Positions 25,628 through 34,597 of a stretch of 57,653 nt of DNA are shown here, one piece after another; the first letter of the stretch is position 1; each line of letters starts with the position of its first letter. The stretch covers positions 1 to 57,653 of the forward strand of contig JAIPDL010000014.1 of assembly GCA_021737695.1 (NCBI GenBank), written 5' to 3'. Made by a program: the position numbers and the translations under genes. Below the pieces are notes generated by a model. The model made no database searches, had not been told where the DNA came from, and was given only the letters and a program-made list of their open reading frames with translations. The DNA comes from Desulfotignum sp. Its GTDB lineage: Bacteria > Desulfobacterota > Desulfobacteria > Desulfobacterales > Desulfobacteraceae.

Positions 25628-27067
25628 ATGTCAAAATTAAACAAAATCATATGTCAACGAATCGGCTGGGATGCTCATCTAAAACCCTTTCTGTATAAAA
25701 AACTGCCATCAAACCTGGGCTGGTCTGCGACCCTGGGCAGCCTGTGCGTTATTTTGTTTGGCGTCATGGCGGTGACCGGGATGTTCCTTGCCATGTACTA
25801 CAGCCCGTCACCGGACAAGGCCTACGCATCTATTGACTACATCATGAACGAGGTGCCTTTAGGCGCACTCCTGCGGGGATTGCATCACTGGGGTGCCGGC
25901 GCCATGGTTCTGGCAGTCTTCCTGCACCTGTTCTCTGTCTTCTTTTCCGGATCCTTCAAAGCACCCCGGGAACTGACATGGATTTTCGGTGTCTGCCTCC
26001 TTCTGATCACCTTGGGGCTCGGTTTTACAGGCTACCTCCTGCCATGGGACCAGAAAGCCTTCTGGGCAACTGTTGTCAGCGCCAACATTCCCAAGGACCT
26101 TCCGGTGATCGGACAGTTCATCACCAACCTGCTGTTGTCCGGCGGCGGTATCTCCGGTTTTACCATCACACGGTTCTATGCGATTCATATGCTGGTTCTG
26201 CCATCCTTAATGCTAATGCTGATCGCCGGACACATCTACCTTGTGCGCCTCCACGGCGTGTGCGAGCATGAATCGTCACATCCTGCCTGTCCTGCCGGAA
26301 AAACAACCCGGATTTACCGTTTTTTTCCTGAGCACATGGCCCGAAGCTCTGTGGTTTTCCTGGTAGTTCTGGGCATTATTTTCCTCTTATCCCTATTCGG
26401 GGAGATTCCCAGGGAAGATATTGCACGAACCATTGACGAAAATTATCTGCCCCGCCCAGAATGGTATTACATGTGGCTCTTCCAGCTCCTCACTTACTTT
26501 TCAGGTTCTACCGAGGTCATTGGCAGCCTGGTCATACCAACCTTTGGTGTATTGTTGCTATTCGCCCTTCCGTTCATTGAAAAATCAAAATTCATTGGCA
26601 GCGTCAACCGGCCCCTGGCTGTCGCAGCTGGCGTCACCGTCGTTGTCGGTATTGTCTATCTGTCCGTGACCGGATTTGCCGGGACGTTAAGCTACGGTAA
26701 CACCTTCATGATTCCTAGTCGGACCCTGTCAAAGACGGAAAAAAATGGCCTCCGGATCTATGCACAACAGGAATGCGCATACTGCCATAACATCATGGGT
26801 AAAGGTGGCCGCAGGATAGGACCAGACCTTTCGAATATCAAGGCCAAAGGTCGAACTCGGGAGTATTTGGCGTCGTTTATTAAAGACCCTCAGTCCCAGA
26901 GCCGGTTTTCCGTTATGCCGAAATACGCTCTTCAAGAGGATGAACTCTACAATCTAAGCGAATTTATTCTGGCCCTTGATTTTACGACGAATGAACCGCG
27001 CACCATCAAGAATGAACCTCGCACCATCAAGAAGGAGGATATTATACCAAAGACAATCACCCCGTAA
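25628..27067 (+). CDS. Cytochrome b (b6/subunit IV type) fused to a cytochrome c domain
   Basis: 479 aa, start one base after the previous stop. Heme b ligands H86/H100 and H187/H202 have cytochrome b6-like spacing. The Qo-site motif PEWY is at 277-280. About eight helices are followed by a periplasmic c-type domain with CAYCH (383-387) and an axial Met in SVMPKY (M430). The tail holds a tandem repeat of NEPRTIK. The position equivalent to b6 Cys35 is not Cys, so no covalent heme c(n) is expected. With the Rieske domain of the preceding gene this makes a complete quinol:cytochrome c-type oxidoreductase, passing electrons to a periplasmic carrier. Confidence 0.88.
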   Translation: MSKLNKIICQRIGWDAHLKPFLYKKLPSNLGWSATLGSLCVILFGVMAVTGMFLAMYYSPSPDKAYASIDYIMNEVPLGALLRGLHHWGAGAMVLAVFLHLFSVFFSGSFKAPRELTWIFGVCLLLITLGLGFTGYLLPWDQKAFWATVVSANIPKDLPVIGQFITNLLLSGGGISGFTITRFYAIHMLVLPSLMLMLIAGHIYLVRLHGVCEHESSHPACPAGKTTRIYRFFPEHMARSSVVFLVVLGIIFLLSLFGEIPREDIARTIDENYLPRPEWYYMWLFQLLTYFSGSTEVIGSLVIPTFGVLLLFALPFIEKSKFIGSVNRPLAVAAGVTVVVGIVYLSVTGFAGTLSYGNTFMIPSRTLSKTEKNGLRIYAQQECAYCHNIMGKGGRRIGPDLSNIKAKGRTREYLASFIKDPQSQSRFSVMPKYALQEDELYNLSEFILALDFTTNEPRTIKNEPRTIKKEDIIPKTITP

Positions 27068-27184
27068 CCGGAACAATTAACGAGCACCTGTAAACTATTT
27101 TGCACGGCTGAACACGTATCTTTGGGTACAGACCGGCCGACAAATGACCATACACACTAATCACCATCAACGGAGGAAAGCAAC

Positions 27185-27463
27185 ATGATTCAATTTCTAA
27201 TTCATGAAAAAGCGGACACTGTTGGCGTCGCCACTGTCGTCATCAAGGCCGGCGAAAAGGTCCATGGGCTTTTTATGGACACCCAGGAACCGGTAGAGGT
27301 AACGGTCTCTCAGGATATTCCCCTGGGACATAAAATCGCCATGCAGGACCATGAAACAGACGGAGCCGTCATCAAATACGGTGCAGATATCGGACGGGTA
27401 TCTGAGCCCATCAAAAAAGGTCAACATGTTCATATTCACAATCTGAAAACAAGGAGGTGGTAA
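27185..27463 (+). CDS. suyA: SuyA-like small subunit, (2R)-sulfolactate sulfo-lyase/altronate dehydratase family (SAF domain)
   Basis: 92 aa, a single SAF domain. The stretches [19 protein letters not shown] and [12 protein letters not shown] are those of SuyA proteins as I remember them; altronate dehydratase N-termini are more distant. SuyAB splits (2R)-3-sulfolactate into pyruvate and sulfite. The gene follows a GGAGGAAAG RBS 117 bp after the cytochrome b gene. Its last codons contain the AAGGAGG used by suyB. The natural substrate could be a related sulfo-acid rather than sulfolactate (see findings). Confidence 0.7.
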   Translation: MIQFLIHEKADTVGVATVVIKAGEKVHGLFMDTQEPVEVTVSQDIPLGHKIAMQDHETDGAVIKYGADIGRVSEPIKKGQHVHIHNLKTRRW

Positions 27464-27465
27464 TC

Positions 27466-28629
27466 ATGGGGAATCCTAAAATTATGGCATACAAGCGGGA
27501 AAACGGCCGCGTCGGTATCCGGAATCACGTCATCATCCTACCCCTGGATGACCTGAGCAATGCCGCCTGTGAAAAAGTGGCACACAACATCAAAGGCTGC
27601 AAAGCCCTGCCCCATGCCTATGGCCGGCTTCAGTTCGGTGAAGACCTGGAACTGTTTTTCCGGACCCTAATCGGTACCGGTGCCAACCCTAATGTGGCTG
27701 CGGTGGTGGTGATCGGAATCGAAACGGAATGGACAGATCTCATTGTCCAGGGAATCGCCAAAACCGGGAAACCCGTGGCCGGTTTCGGCATTGAGCGGCA
27801 CGGCGAGATCAAGACCGTGGAAATGGCCTCTCAGAAAGCCAAGGAATATGTGCACTGGGCCAGCGAACGTAAAAGAGAGGAATGCGACTTGAATGAAATT
27901 TGGGTGTCCACCAAATGCGGTGAGTCCGACACCACCTCTGGACTGGCATCTAACCCGAGTGTCGGCAATGCATTTGAAAAGCTGGTGAATATGGGCGGCA
28001 CCTGTTCCTTTGGCGAAACCAGTGAAATCACCGGGGCTGAAGACACAGTGAAGCAGCGGGGCAAAACCCCGGAAGCGGCAGAGCAGTTCATGTATTTCTT
28101 TGACCGGTATGCGGCCATGATTGACCGGAACAAAACCGATGATCTCTCCGGAAGCCAGCCCACCAAGGGAAATATTGCCGGCGGGTTGACCACCATTGAA
28201 GAAAAAGCGTTCGGCAATGTGCAGAAAATCGGCAAGACCATCAACTATGAAGGTGCCCTGGATAAAGCAGTGGCGCCCACCGGTCCCGGGCTGTGGTACA
28301 TGGATACTTCCAGCGCGGCCGCCGAAGCGGTAACGCTGTGGGCGGCTGCCGGATTTGTGGCCCATCTTTTCCCCACCGGACAGGGAAACATCATCGGCAA
28401 CTCCATCGAACCGGTAATCAAATTGACGGCCAACCCGCGGACAGCCGGTGACATGTCCGAACATATAGACTACGATTGTTCCGCCATCCTCCGTGGAGAA
28501 ATGACCTTGGATGAATCCGGGGACAATCTGATCGAGCTACTGATCCGGACCTGCAACGGCCGGCTGACCGCCCAGGAGGTGCTGGGCCATGAAGAGTTTG
28601 TATTGACCAAGCTATATGAGAGTGCATAA
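27466..28629 (+). CDS. suyB: SuyB-like large subunit, sulfo-lyase/UxaA family
   Basis: 387 aa from the ATG at 27466; a GTG at 27457 is in frame but overlaps suyA and the RBS. Family motifs: [18 protein letters not shown] at the start, [50 protein letters not shown] and [11 protein letters not shown]. Conserved cysteines suit the iron-dependent lyase family. The short, split arrangement with a 92-aa partner is the SuyAB layout; altronate dehydratase is normally one longer chain. A TauE-type exporter ends the same gene set, supporting release of sulfite. I am fairly sure of the family and less sure of the exact substrate. Confidence 0.7.
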   Translation: MGNPKIMAYKRENGRVGIRNHVIILPLDDLSNAACEKVAHNIKGCKALPHAYGRLQFGEDLELFFRTLIGTGANPNVAAVVVIGIETEWTDLIVQGIAKTGKPVAGFGIERHGEIKTVEMASQKAKEYVHWASERKREECDLNEIWVSTKCGESDTTSGLASNPSVGNAFEKLVNMGGTCSFGETSEITGAEDTVKQRGKTPEAAEQFMYFFDRYAAMIDRNKTDDLSGSQPTKGNIAGGLTTIEEKAFGNVQKIGKTINYEGALDKAVAPTGPGLWYMDTSSAAAEAVTLWAAAGFVAHLFPTGQGNIIGNSIEPVIKLTANPRTAGDMSEHIDYDCSAILRGEMTLDESGDNLIELLIRTCNGRLTAQEVLGHEEFVLTKLYESA

Positions 28630-28668
28630 TCATCGATGATACAGCAACGTCCGATTTTTTGAAACACA

Positions 28669-28691
28669 GCTTCAGGCTTACCTCCTGAAGC
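28669..28691 (+). promoter_or_regulatory. Small hairpin between suyB and the hydro-lyase genes
   Basis: GCTTCAGG, 7-base loop, CCTGAAGC, in the 171-bp gap 28630-28800. No U-tract. It may mark an RNA-processing or attenuation point inside the operon. Confidence 0.3.
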
Positions 28692-28800
28692 ACCATGAGC
28701 GGCCGTGCCGGCACACGCCATTACACCCTGACGCTACCGGCGCAACTGCTCAACCTTAAAACAAAGGGAATCGGACACAACATCCCTTGGAGGACTAATA

Positions 28801-29682
28801 ATGGCTGATATTGATTATCAAATTGTTGAAGATGCTGCCAAGGAACTATACATCCGCGCCCTGTGCGACTTGCCGCCGGATGTCCGAGAAGCATTGAAAC
28901 GCGCCTATGACAAAGAAACCAATCCCACTGCCCGTGAAGTTTTTAAGGCGATCTTCAAAACCATTGAGGTGGCGGATGAACATAAAACCCTGATCTGCCA
29001 AGACACAGGCCTTCCTATTTACATGGTGAAAATCGGCTCCCAGTTTCCCTGGAACGGGTTTCAGATAAAAAAACGGCTGGATATCGGTACCAGACGGGCT
29101 ACTCAGGAGTTCCCTTTCCGGGGAAGCTCAACCCATACCCTGACCCGGGTCAACCCCCAGACATCCGTGGGAGAAGGACTGCCAGTGATTCATTATGATT
29201 TTATCGAGGATGCGGACCACTTGGATATCCTTATGATCCCGAAAGGTTCGGGATCTGAAAATATGAGTAAAATGAAAATGTTTTATCCTGCCCATGGGAT
29301 ATCAGCACTGAAAAAGTTCGTCATCGACACAGTTTTTGAAACCGGCGCAAACCCCTGTCCACCAGGTATCATTGGCGTAGGTCTCGGTGGAACGGCGGAC
29401 CTTGTTATGAAACTTGCCAAGGAAGCCATTGCCCGTCCCGTGGGTCAGCGCCATCATGATCCTGAGATAGCCAAAATGGAACAAGAATTAGAAGAGGCCA
29501 TCAATGATATGGGCCGGGGCCCCATGGGTCTGGGGGGGGACATAACTGCCTTGGCAGTCCACATCGAAACCGCCTATACGCATATAACACAGAATCCTAT
29601 TGCTGTTAACACTCAGTGCTGGCCTGCCCGGCGCGCCAGGGCCCAAATACACCCTGATGGCCGAGTGGATTACGGATATTAA
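28801..29682 (+). CDS. Class I fumarase/L-tartrate dehydratase-type hydro-lyase, alpha subunit
   Basis: 293 aa, usual length for the separate alpha subunit. Conserved cysteines for the [4Fe-4S] cluster are C66 (LICQDTGLP), C186 (GANPCPPG) and C273 (NTQCWPARRAR). Also present: GSGSENMSKMKM and GVGLGGTADLVMKLAKEA. The enzyme adds or removes water across a carbon-carbon double bond of a dicarboxylate. The beta subunit follows 21 bp downstream. Fumarate, tartrate and related acids are all possible in this family; the island context suggests a substituted fumarate. Confidence 0.85.
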   Translation: MADIDYQIVEDAAKELYIRALCDLPPDVREALKRAYDKETNPTAREVFKAIFKTIEVADEHKTLICQDTGLPIYMVKIGSQFPWNGFQIKKRLDIGTRRATQEFPFRGSSTHTLTRVNPQTSVGEGLPVIHYDFIEDADHLDILMIPKGSGSENMSKMKMFYPAHGISALKKFVIDTVFETGANPCPPGIIGVGLGGTADLVMKLAKEAIARPVGQRHHDPEIAKMEQELEEAINDMGRGPMGLGGDITALAVHIETAYTHITQNPIAVNTQCWPARRARAQIHPDGRVDYGY

Positions 29683-29703
29683 TCATCACAAGGAGATCAA
29701 CGA

Positions 29704-30300
29704 ATGGCAACAACTCACCACCTTCAAACTCCTTTTTCCGACGACGTCATCAGGGGGCTTCACGCTGAGGACATCGTTTACTTTGACGGAACCCTATTCG
29801 GTATCAGGGACCTGACCCAGATCTATATGTTCGATCAAGGGCATACCCCTCCGGTAAGTCTTGAAGGAATGCCCTGCATTCATACCGCGCCCAGCCTGAA
29901 GAAAGTGGGGGACACCTGGGAAAAAATCTGCGTGGGAACCACTACCAGCACCCGGATGGACCGCTTTACTCCTGATCTTATTGCCCAGTACGGTGTGAAA
30001 GCCATTATTGGGAAAGGTGGTCTTTACGAGGGCAGCCTCAAGGCCATGCAGAAACATGCCGCAGTATACCTAGCCATTGTGGGCGGTTCAGCAGCCCTTG
30101 AAACACTCCAGATACAGGAAGTCGAGGCAGTATACTGGGAGCATCTCCATCCGGAGGCTTTGTACAAATTTCGTGTCAAGGATTTCGGCCCATTGACTGT
30201 GGCCATGGACAGCCACGGCAGGCACCTGTTCGAAGAAGTCAAGGAAGAGACACGGAAACGGCTACCCGAAATCTATCAACGGCTGGGCATCGAAGCATAA
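29704..30300 (+). CDS. Class I fumarase/L-tartrate dehydratase-type hydro-lyase, beta subunit
   Basis: 198 aa. Family motifs: DDVIRGLHAEDIVYFDGTLFGIRD near the start is shaped like the beta-subunit opening; GPTSTRMD-like TTTSTRMDRF; IGKGGLYEG; and VKDFGPLTVAMDSHG at the C-terminus. The segment before it, EHLHPEALYKF, differs from the LGMEAvW of true fumarases and looks more like tartrate-type members, so the substrate need not be fumarate. Together with the alpha subunit it forms the active [4Fe-4S] hydro-lyase. Confidence 0.83.
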   Translation: MATTHHLQTPFSDDVIRGLHAEDIVYFDGTLFGIRDLTQIYMFDQGHTPPVSLEGMPCIHTAPSLKKVGDTWEKICVGTTTSTRMDRFTPDLIAQYGVKAIIGKGGLYEGSLKAMQKHAAVYLAIVGGSAALETLQIQEVEAVYWEHLHPEALYKFRVKDFGPLTVAMDSHGRHLFEEVKEETRKRLPEIYQRLGIEA

Positions 30301-30326
30301 TGTAAATAGATAGACCTTTCCACAGC

Positions 30327-30362
30327 GCCCGCGCGGGTAGGCTTCACGGACCCGCCCGCGCG
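30327..30362 (+). promoter_or_regulatory. GC-rich imperfect hairpin before dctP
   Basis: A CGCGCGGGT arm pairs with ACCCGCCCGCGCG (with a small bulge) across an 11-base loop, in the 160-bp gap between the hydro-lyase and dctP. No U-tract; probably an RNA stabiliser or partial terminator separating enzyme and transporter genes. Confidence 0.35.
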
Positions 30363-30460
30363 ATCATCATGCGCCGGGAAAAAACATGTAAAGACTATTG
30401 TGGAATAATGGAGATAGAATGAATTCAAGTTAACATAGATTGATTATTTAAGGAGGAATT

Positions 30461-31528
30461 ATGAAAACCCGCTATTTACCGAGACTGTTGGCCATAACTA
30501 TTATCATGATGTTTACCCTTGGTTCCATCTTTACGGGACAGGCGGCCGCCAAAACCTATACGTTTAAGATTGATACTTTTTGGGGACCGGAGTTCCATGC
30601 CACCAAAAATTCTGTCCTGCCTTGCCTTGACGTCATTGAAAAAGAATCAGACGGCCGAATCCAATTCAACATTTTTTATGCCCAATCCCTGGCTCAAGCC
30701 CGTGAAGGTTACGATGCCGCTGCCATGGGATTGCTGGACATCTATTTTTTTACCGGACCCAACTACGAAACCGGAAACATGCTTCGGGGTGCCATTTTCA
30801 GTCTGCCATTTTCCCTTCCAATGGGAAAAGACAATGTCAAGGCCGCCTGTCGCATTATGGAGACGGTCTACAACGACCAGGTTATCCAGGAAATTGACTC
30901 CAATATTGTGGTTTTGGGCTGGGGTGTCCTCAGCGAATACCGTTTCATGACCGTCGAGAAAGTTGAAACGCTAGAGGACATAAGGGGCATGACGCTCCGC
31001 TCTTCCGGCGGGTATCACGACGATATTATCAAATCCGTGGGCGCATCGCCCGAATCCATGTCACCCGGCGACATCTACGAAGCTCTGGAAAAAGGAATCC
31101 TTGACGGAGTCTTCCACACGTATGCCGCTGAATACGGCTGGGGAACCTACGAACCCATGAACTATGCTACCGACATGGGCATTGCAACCTTTCCTTATTA
31201 TACCGTTATGAATAAACGAAAGTTTGACCGCCTGCCCAACGATCTCAAAACACTTTTACAGGAAAATTTCAAATCCAGCGCACCTGAAACTGGCTTCTCC
31301 TACTACAACGATGAAAATGAGCATTTCAAAGACATGGGCATTGAGCAGGTAACATTGAGCATAGACGTCAAAAACGAAATGTTAGAAGCAACCATGCCAG
31401 TCTGGAAAAAATGGATCGAGAAATGCGAAGAACGAAACATTGACTGGAAAGCGATCATAAAACCCCTTGAAGCCGCTTGGACAGCCAACAACCTTGAACC
31501 GAAGGGATGGATTAACCTTACCAAATAG
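30461..31528 (+). CDS. dctP: TRAP transporter solute-binding protein DctP
   Basis: 355 aa. Sec signal peptide with cleavage after about residue 30 (TGQAAA/K). The mature protein has the DctP fold; the carboxylate-binding Arg lies in GMTLRSSGGYHDDIIKSVG, followed by EALEKGILDGVF. It binds the import substrate in the periplasm and hands it to DctQM. TRAP systems mostly take C4-dicarboxylates, other organic acids and some sulfonates. AAGGAGG lies 7 bp upstream of the ATG. Confidence 0.88.
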   Translation: MKTRYLPRLLAITIIMMFTLGSIFTGQAAAKTYTFKIDTFWGPEFHATKNSVLPCLDVIEKESDGRIQFNIFYAQSLAQAREGYDAAAMGLLDIYFFTGPNYETGNMLRGAIFSLPFSLPMGKDNVKAACRIMETVYNDQVIQEIDSNIVVLGWGVLSEYRFMTVEKVETLEDIRGMTLRSSGGYHDDIIKSVGASPESMSPGDIYEALEKGILDGVFHTYAAEYGWGTYEPMNYATDMGIATFPYYTVMNKRKFDRLPNDLKTLLQENFKSSAPETGFSYYNDENEHFKDMGIEQVTLSIDVKNEMLEATMPVWKKWIEKCEERNIDWKAIIKPLEAAWTANNLEPKGWINLTK

Positions 31529-31698
31529 ATAGCTGGAACAATGTATTTTTCAAAGGTATTGGCCATTGAAATCGGTTTCCAATAGCCAATACCTAACTTA
31601 ATGCAATTAATTGATCCTGAAAGTTTATGATAACGATCCTGAAGCTACCACACGCTTCAACCTCAATACGGCTAAAACAAATTTTGCGGGAGAGCACA

Positions 31699-32229
31699 AT
31701 GATAAGAATCAGACTTTTTTTTGAGTTTGTGGGGAAACTGATGTCGGTCATGGGAACACTATGTCTGATATTCGTCATGATGTATATCGTAGGTAGTGTT
31801 TTTTCAAGGGCCATCATCGGAAAACCCTTTTTGGGAACATTTGAATTGGGAGCGATTTTTCTGCCGGTTCTTGCGGCCTTCTTTTATATGAACACGGATC
31901 TTCATGACCGGCACATCCGGGCTACCATTATATTCGACATGTTCAGCCCTCGGATTAAAACCGTTTTGAACGCACTCTACTCGCTGATCGGTGCACTTAT
32001 TTTTTTCATGGTAAGCTGGCGGGTATCCATTTATGGGGTCAGGATGCATACCAATATGTGTGAAACTAGTGTCCTTGAAATGCCCGTAGCCCCGTTTATA
32101 TTTGTCTACGCTTTTCTGCTGTTCTTTTATGCGCTCTATCTCATTGTCAAAGGGATCGATTATATAGGCGGATCCGCCTCCATGGCTACCGATGAAGACC
32201 ATCAGAATCAATTAACAAAAAGTGCTTAA
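31699..32229 (+). CDS. dctQ: TRAP transporter small permease DctQ
   Basis: 176 aa from the ATG at 31699; the frame is open from 31627 but the longer form adds a non-hydrophobic tail. GGGAGAG lies 8 bp upstream. Four hydrophobic helices, with conserved GTFELGAIFLPVLAAF and the loop DLHDRHIRATII typical of DctQ. It pairs with DctM to form the sodium-driven membrane unit. Confidence 0.83.
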   Translation: MIRIRLFFEFVGKLMSVMGTLCLIFVMMYIVGSVFSRAIIGKPFLGTFELGAIFLPVLAAFFYMNTDLHDRHIRATIIFDMFSPRIKTVLNALYSLIGALIFFMVSWRVSIYGVRMHTNMCETSVLEMPVAPFIFVYAFLLFFYALYLIVKGIDYIGGSASMATDEDHQNQLTKSA

Positions 32230-32300
32230 ATGAACTTAAATGAATTCGTTTCTTTAACTTGAAACCAGTTTAAATTTTTAAAACCGGTTATGGAGGCAAA

Positions 32301-33605
32301 ATGGGAACTTTTGTACTGGGTGGCATAGTTATCGGTTGTCTGCTTCTGTTGATACTTCTGGGTATGCCCATTGGATTCACGCTATTTTTTAGCGGATTCA
32401 TTGGTTACTGGGCAGCGACGGACTTTATTACGGCCCTGAACTACGTAACGATTAAAGGTTATGGAATATTAGACTCTTTTTCATTCATGTGCATCCCTCT
32501 GTTTGTTCTCATGGGCTTGGTTGCCGCCGAGGCGGGATTCGTGTCTATGGCCTTTGAAACAGCAAAACGATGGCTCTCAAGGGTTCCTGGAGGAATTGCC
32601 CAGGCAACAACCCTGGCAAGCGCATTTTACGGATCTGTTTCTGGGTCAAGCGCGGCAATGGCTGCCTCCATGGGGGTGATTGCCTATCCAGAAATGAGAA
32701 AACTCAATTACAACCCAGGATTCAGCGCCTCCTGCATCGGCATCGGAGGGACTATCGGGATACTTATTCCGCCGAGCGTTCCCATGATTTTCTATGGCAT
32801 CATCATGGACACCTCCATATCACAGCTTTTCATGGCAGGCCTGATTCCCGGTATCATCCTGACAATTTTTCTGCTCATCACCATATGGATCATTGTCCTG
32901 ATAAGGCCAGACTTAGTGCCCAAAGAAACCCAAATGACATATACTTTTGCTGAAATGATCTCGTCTTTAAAGTACATGATTCCCATAGTGATTCTTTTCG
33001 GCATTGTTGTGGGCGGAATATACGCCGGGATCTTTACACCCTCTGAAGCCGGAGCTCTGGGAGCATTTGCCGCCTTCGTCATGGGGTTCATATCAAAAAC
33101 GCTGAACAGGCAAAAAATTCTCACTATACTGAAAGAAGCCGGCCTGATCAGCGGCATGCTCTTTCTAGTCATCTGGGCCGCCCATATTCTAAGCGACTTT
33201 TGCATTGTCAGTGGGTTGGGCAATCAATTCGGAGACCTGATCATGAGCCTTGGTCTTCCCAACTGGGGAATTTTGGTTGCCATCGTTATTGTCTTCCTGA
33301 TTCTGGGCATGCTGATGGAGGTTAATGCCCTGTTTATGATTACCCTGCCTATTTTCGGCCCAATTATTACCAATATGGGATTCGATCCTATCTGGTTCGG
33401 TGTTTTCGCCACCATCCTTGCCGAAGCCTGCTTGATCAGCCCGCCTGTGGGACTGAATGTCTACGTTCTTAAAGGAGTGACCACCGACACAACCATTGAA
33501 AACATTTTCAAATGGATCATGCTTTTCCTGCCGGCCATACTCATCCTGCTGGCGCTGATCGTTATCTTTCCCTCCATTGCTACCTGGCTTCCGAATACCA
33601 TGTAG
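32301..33605 (+). CDS. dctM: TRAP transporter large permease DctM
   Basis: 434 aa with about twelve helices. Typical DctM stretches: LLGMPIGFTLFFSGFIGY, FSFMCIPLFVLMG, GSVSGSSAAMAASMG, GIGGTIGILIPPSVPMI and SPPVGLNVYVLKG. It performs Na+-coupled uptake of the substrate bound by DctP. GGAGG lies about 8 bp upstream of the ATG. Confidence 0.9.
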   Translation: MGTFVLGGIVIGCLLLLILLGMPIGFTLFFSGFIGYWAATDFITALNYVTIKGYGILDSFSFMCIPLFVLMGLVAAEAGFVSMAFETAKRWLSRVPGGIAQATTLASAFYGSVSGSSAAMAASMGVIAYPEMRKLNYNPGFSASCIGIGGTIGILIPPSVPMIFYGIIMDTSISQLFMAGLIPGIILTIFLLITIWIIVLIRPDLVPKETQMTYTFAEMISSLKYMIPIVILFGIVVGGIYAGIFTPSEAGALGAFAAFVMGFISKTLNRQKILTILKEAGLISGMLFLVIWAAHILSDFCIVSGLGNQFGDLIMSLGLPNWGILVAIVIVFLILGMLMEVNALFMITLPIFGPIITNMGFDPIWFGVFATILAEACLISPPVGLNVYVLKGVTTDTTIENIFKWIMLFLPAILILLALIVIFPSIATWLPNTM

Positions 33606-33620
33606 CACCATCTTGCAACC

Positions 33621-33667
33621 TCAACGTGTTCAGACACTACAACACCAGCGGCGCCTGAACACGTTGA
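33621..33667 (+). promoter_or_regulatory. Inverted repeat between dctM and tauE
   Basis: TCAACGTGTTCAG (33621-33633) and its exact complement CTGAACACGTTGA (33655-33667) around a 21-base spacer. No T-run. It could be a partial terminator or an operator letting the exporter be expressed separately. Confidence 0.4.
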
Positions 33668-33706
33668 AACACTACTACCCTTTGATAAAATAGGAAAACA
33701 GCAATC

Positions 33707-34480
33707 ATGTCACCCGTTGAGATACTCATTATCAGCCTAGCGGTTTTCGGTTCAGCCATGATCAAGAACGGTGTCGGCGTCGGTGCCGGTATTTTTCTTC
33801 TGCCCATTCTTACTCTGGTGCTTCCACCGAAACTGGCACTGGGACTGGGTGCTCCGGCCATGCTGATTTCCGATATCGTCGGGGTAAAAAATTACTGGCT
33901 GGAATGGGACAAAAAAGAATTATCATTCCTTATCCCCTTTGCAGCATTAGGCGTCATTTTCGGGTCCTACATCATTGACATCATCCCCGACTACTTGTTC
34001 AAACAAATCATAGGTGCTTTTGCCATAGGTTTTTCATCAATGCACATAATTAAAACAGTCCGGATTGGATATACAAGCAAAGAAAGACAGACATCCGGAG
34101 GACAGCCAAAACGATTCGAAAGTCGCCCGTTCGTTTCTATGCTGTGCGGCTTCCTAGGAGGATTTGCAAGCACAGTGGCCCATGCTGGTGGCCTTATGAT
34201 GAGTTTTTTCATGTTTCAAAAAAATGCCAATTCCCGGATCTTTGTGGGCACTCTGGTCTTTTTTTTCGCTTTGACCAACCTCTTCAAAATCGGGGCTTAC
34301 ATGAAAATCGGGATCATAACCAGCCAGGTCATGCTCCTGGTAGCTTCACTTTCACCGATGATCATCCTCGGCGGCCTAGTAGGAAACCGTTTGAACAAAA
34401 GGATACCTCAGAAAATGTTTCGGCTGGTGATTCTCCTGATCATTTTTTTTATCGGGCTTCGACTTCTTTGGAAAGCGTAA
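33707..34480 (+). CDS. tauE: TauE/SafE-family sulfite/organosulfonate exporter
   Basis: 257 aa with about eight helices. Family signatures: GVGVGAGIFLLPIL near the start, LGLGAPAMLISDIVG, GAFAIGFSSMHI, and in the second half FLGGFASTVAHAGGLMMSFFMF. TauE/SafE members export sulfite or sulfoacetate in sulfonate degraders. Its place at the end of a set holding SuyAB-like genes supports export of sulfite formed by the lyase. It is the last gene before the right repeat. Confidence 0.8.
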   Translation: MSPVEILIISLAVFGSAMIKNGVGVGAGIFLLPILTLVLPPKLALGLGAPAMLISDIVGVKNYWLEWDKKELSFLIPFAALGVIFGSYIIDIIPDYLFKQIIGAFAIGFSSMHIIKTVRIGYTSKERQTSGGQPKRFESRPFVSMLCGFLGGFASTVAHAGGLMMSFFMFQKNANSRIFVGTLVFFFALTNLFKIGAYMKIGIITSQVMLLVASLSPMIILGGLVGNRLNKRIPQKMFRLVILLIIFFIGLRLLWKA

Positions 34481-34555
34481 TCTTCTATCTCTGTTGTGAA
34501 AGGACCTGTCAGACTTCTGTTCGATATCGGCCCACAAAGAACGGTGTCCGAACCC
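34481..34555. other. Right end of the island, non-coding
   Basis: 75 bp between the tauE stop and the right repeat. A short stretch here (ACAAAGAACGG region) shows no gene. I compared it with the left end (20089-20176) and saw only weak inverted similarity (AACAG-TCTG-CAGG versus AACAGAAGTCTGACAGG reversed), not convincing terminal repeats. Confidence 0.3.
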
Positions 34556-34597
34556 GAAGCCATCAGATCAGCAAAGACAGCGTCAGGGGAATAAAAG
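34556..34597. repeat. Right copy of the 42-bp direct repeat
   Basis: Exact copy of 20047-20088. Here it encodes, on the minus strand, the last codons and stop of the AEC transporter. See the island entry. Confidence 0.85.

Larger units (their letters stand above)
20047..34597. mobile_element. 14.5-kb genomic island bounded by 42-bp direct repeats
   Basis: Everything between the two repeat copies forms one functional unit: a sigma-54 activator and a 13-gene catabolic/respiratory set. Both flanking genes keep intact 3' ends because each ends in one repeat copy. No integrase or transposase is present inside, so it is either a non-autonomous or decayed integrative element, or was brought in by recombination across the repeat. 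The genes outside are ordinary for this genome type and unrelated in function. Confidence 0.65.

Noticed and set aside
20089-34555. Integrase or transposase in the island
   Set aside because: All long frames are assigned to metabolic, transport or regulatory genes; none has recombinase motifs.
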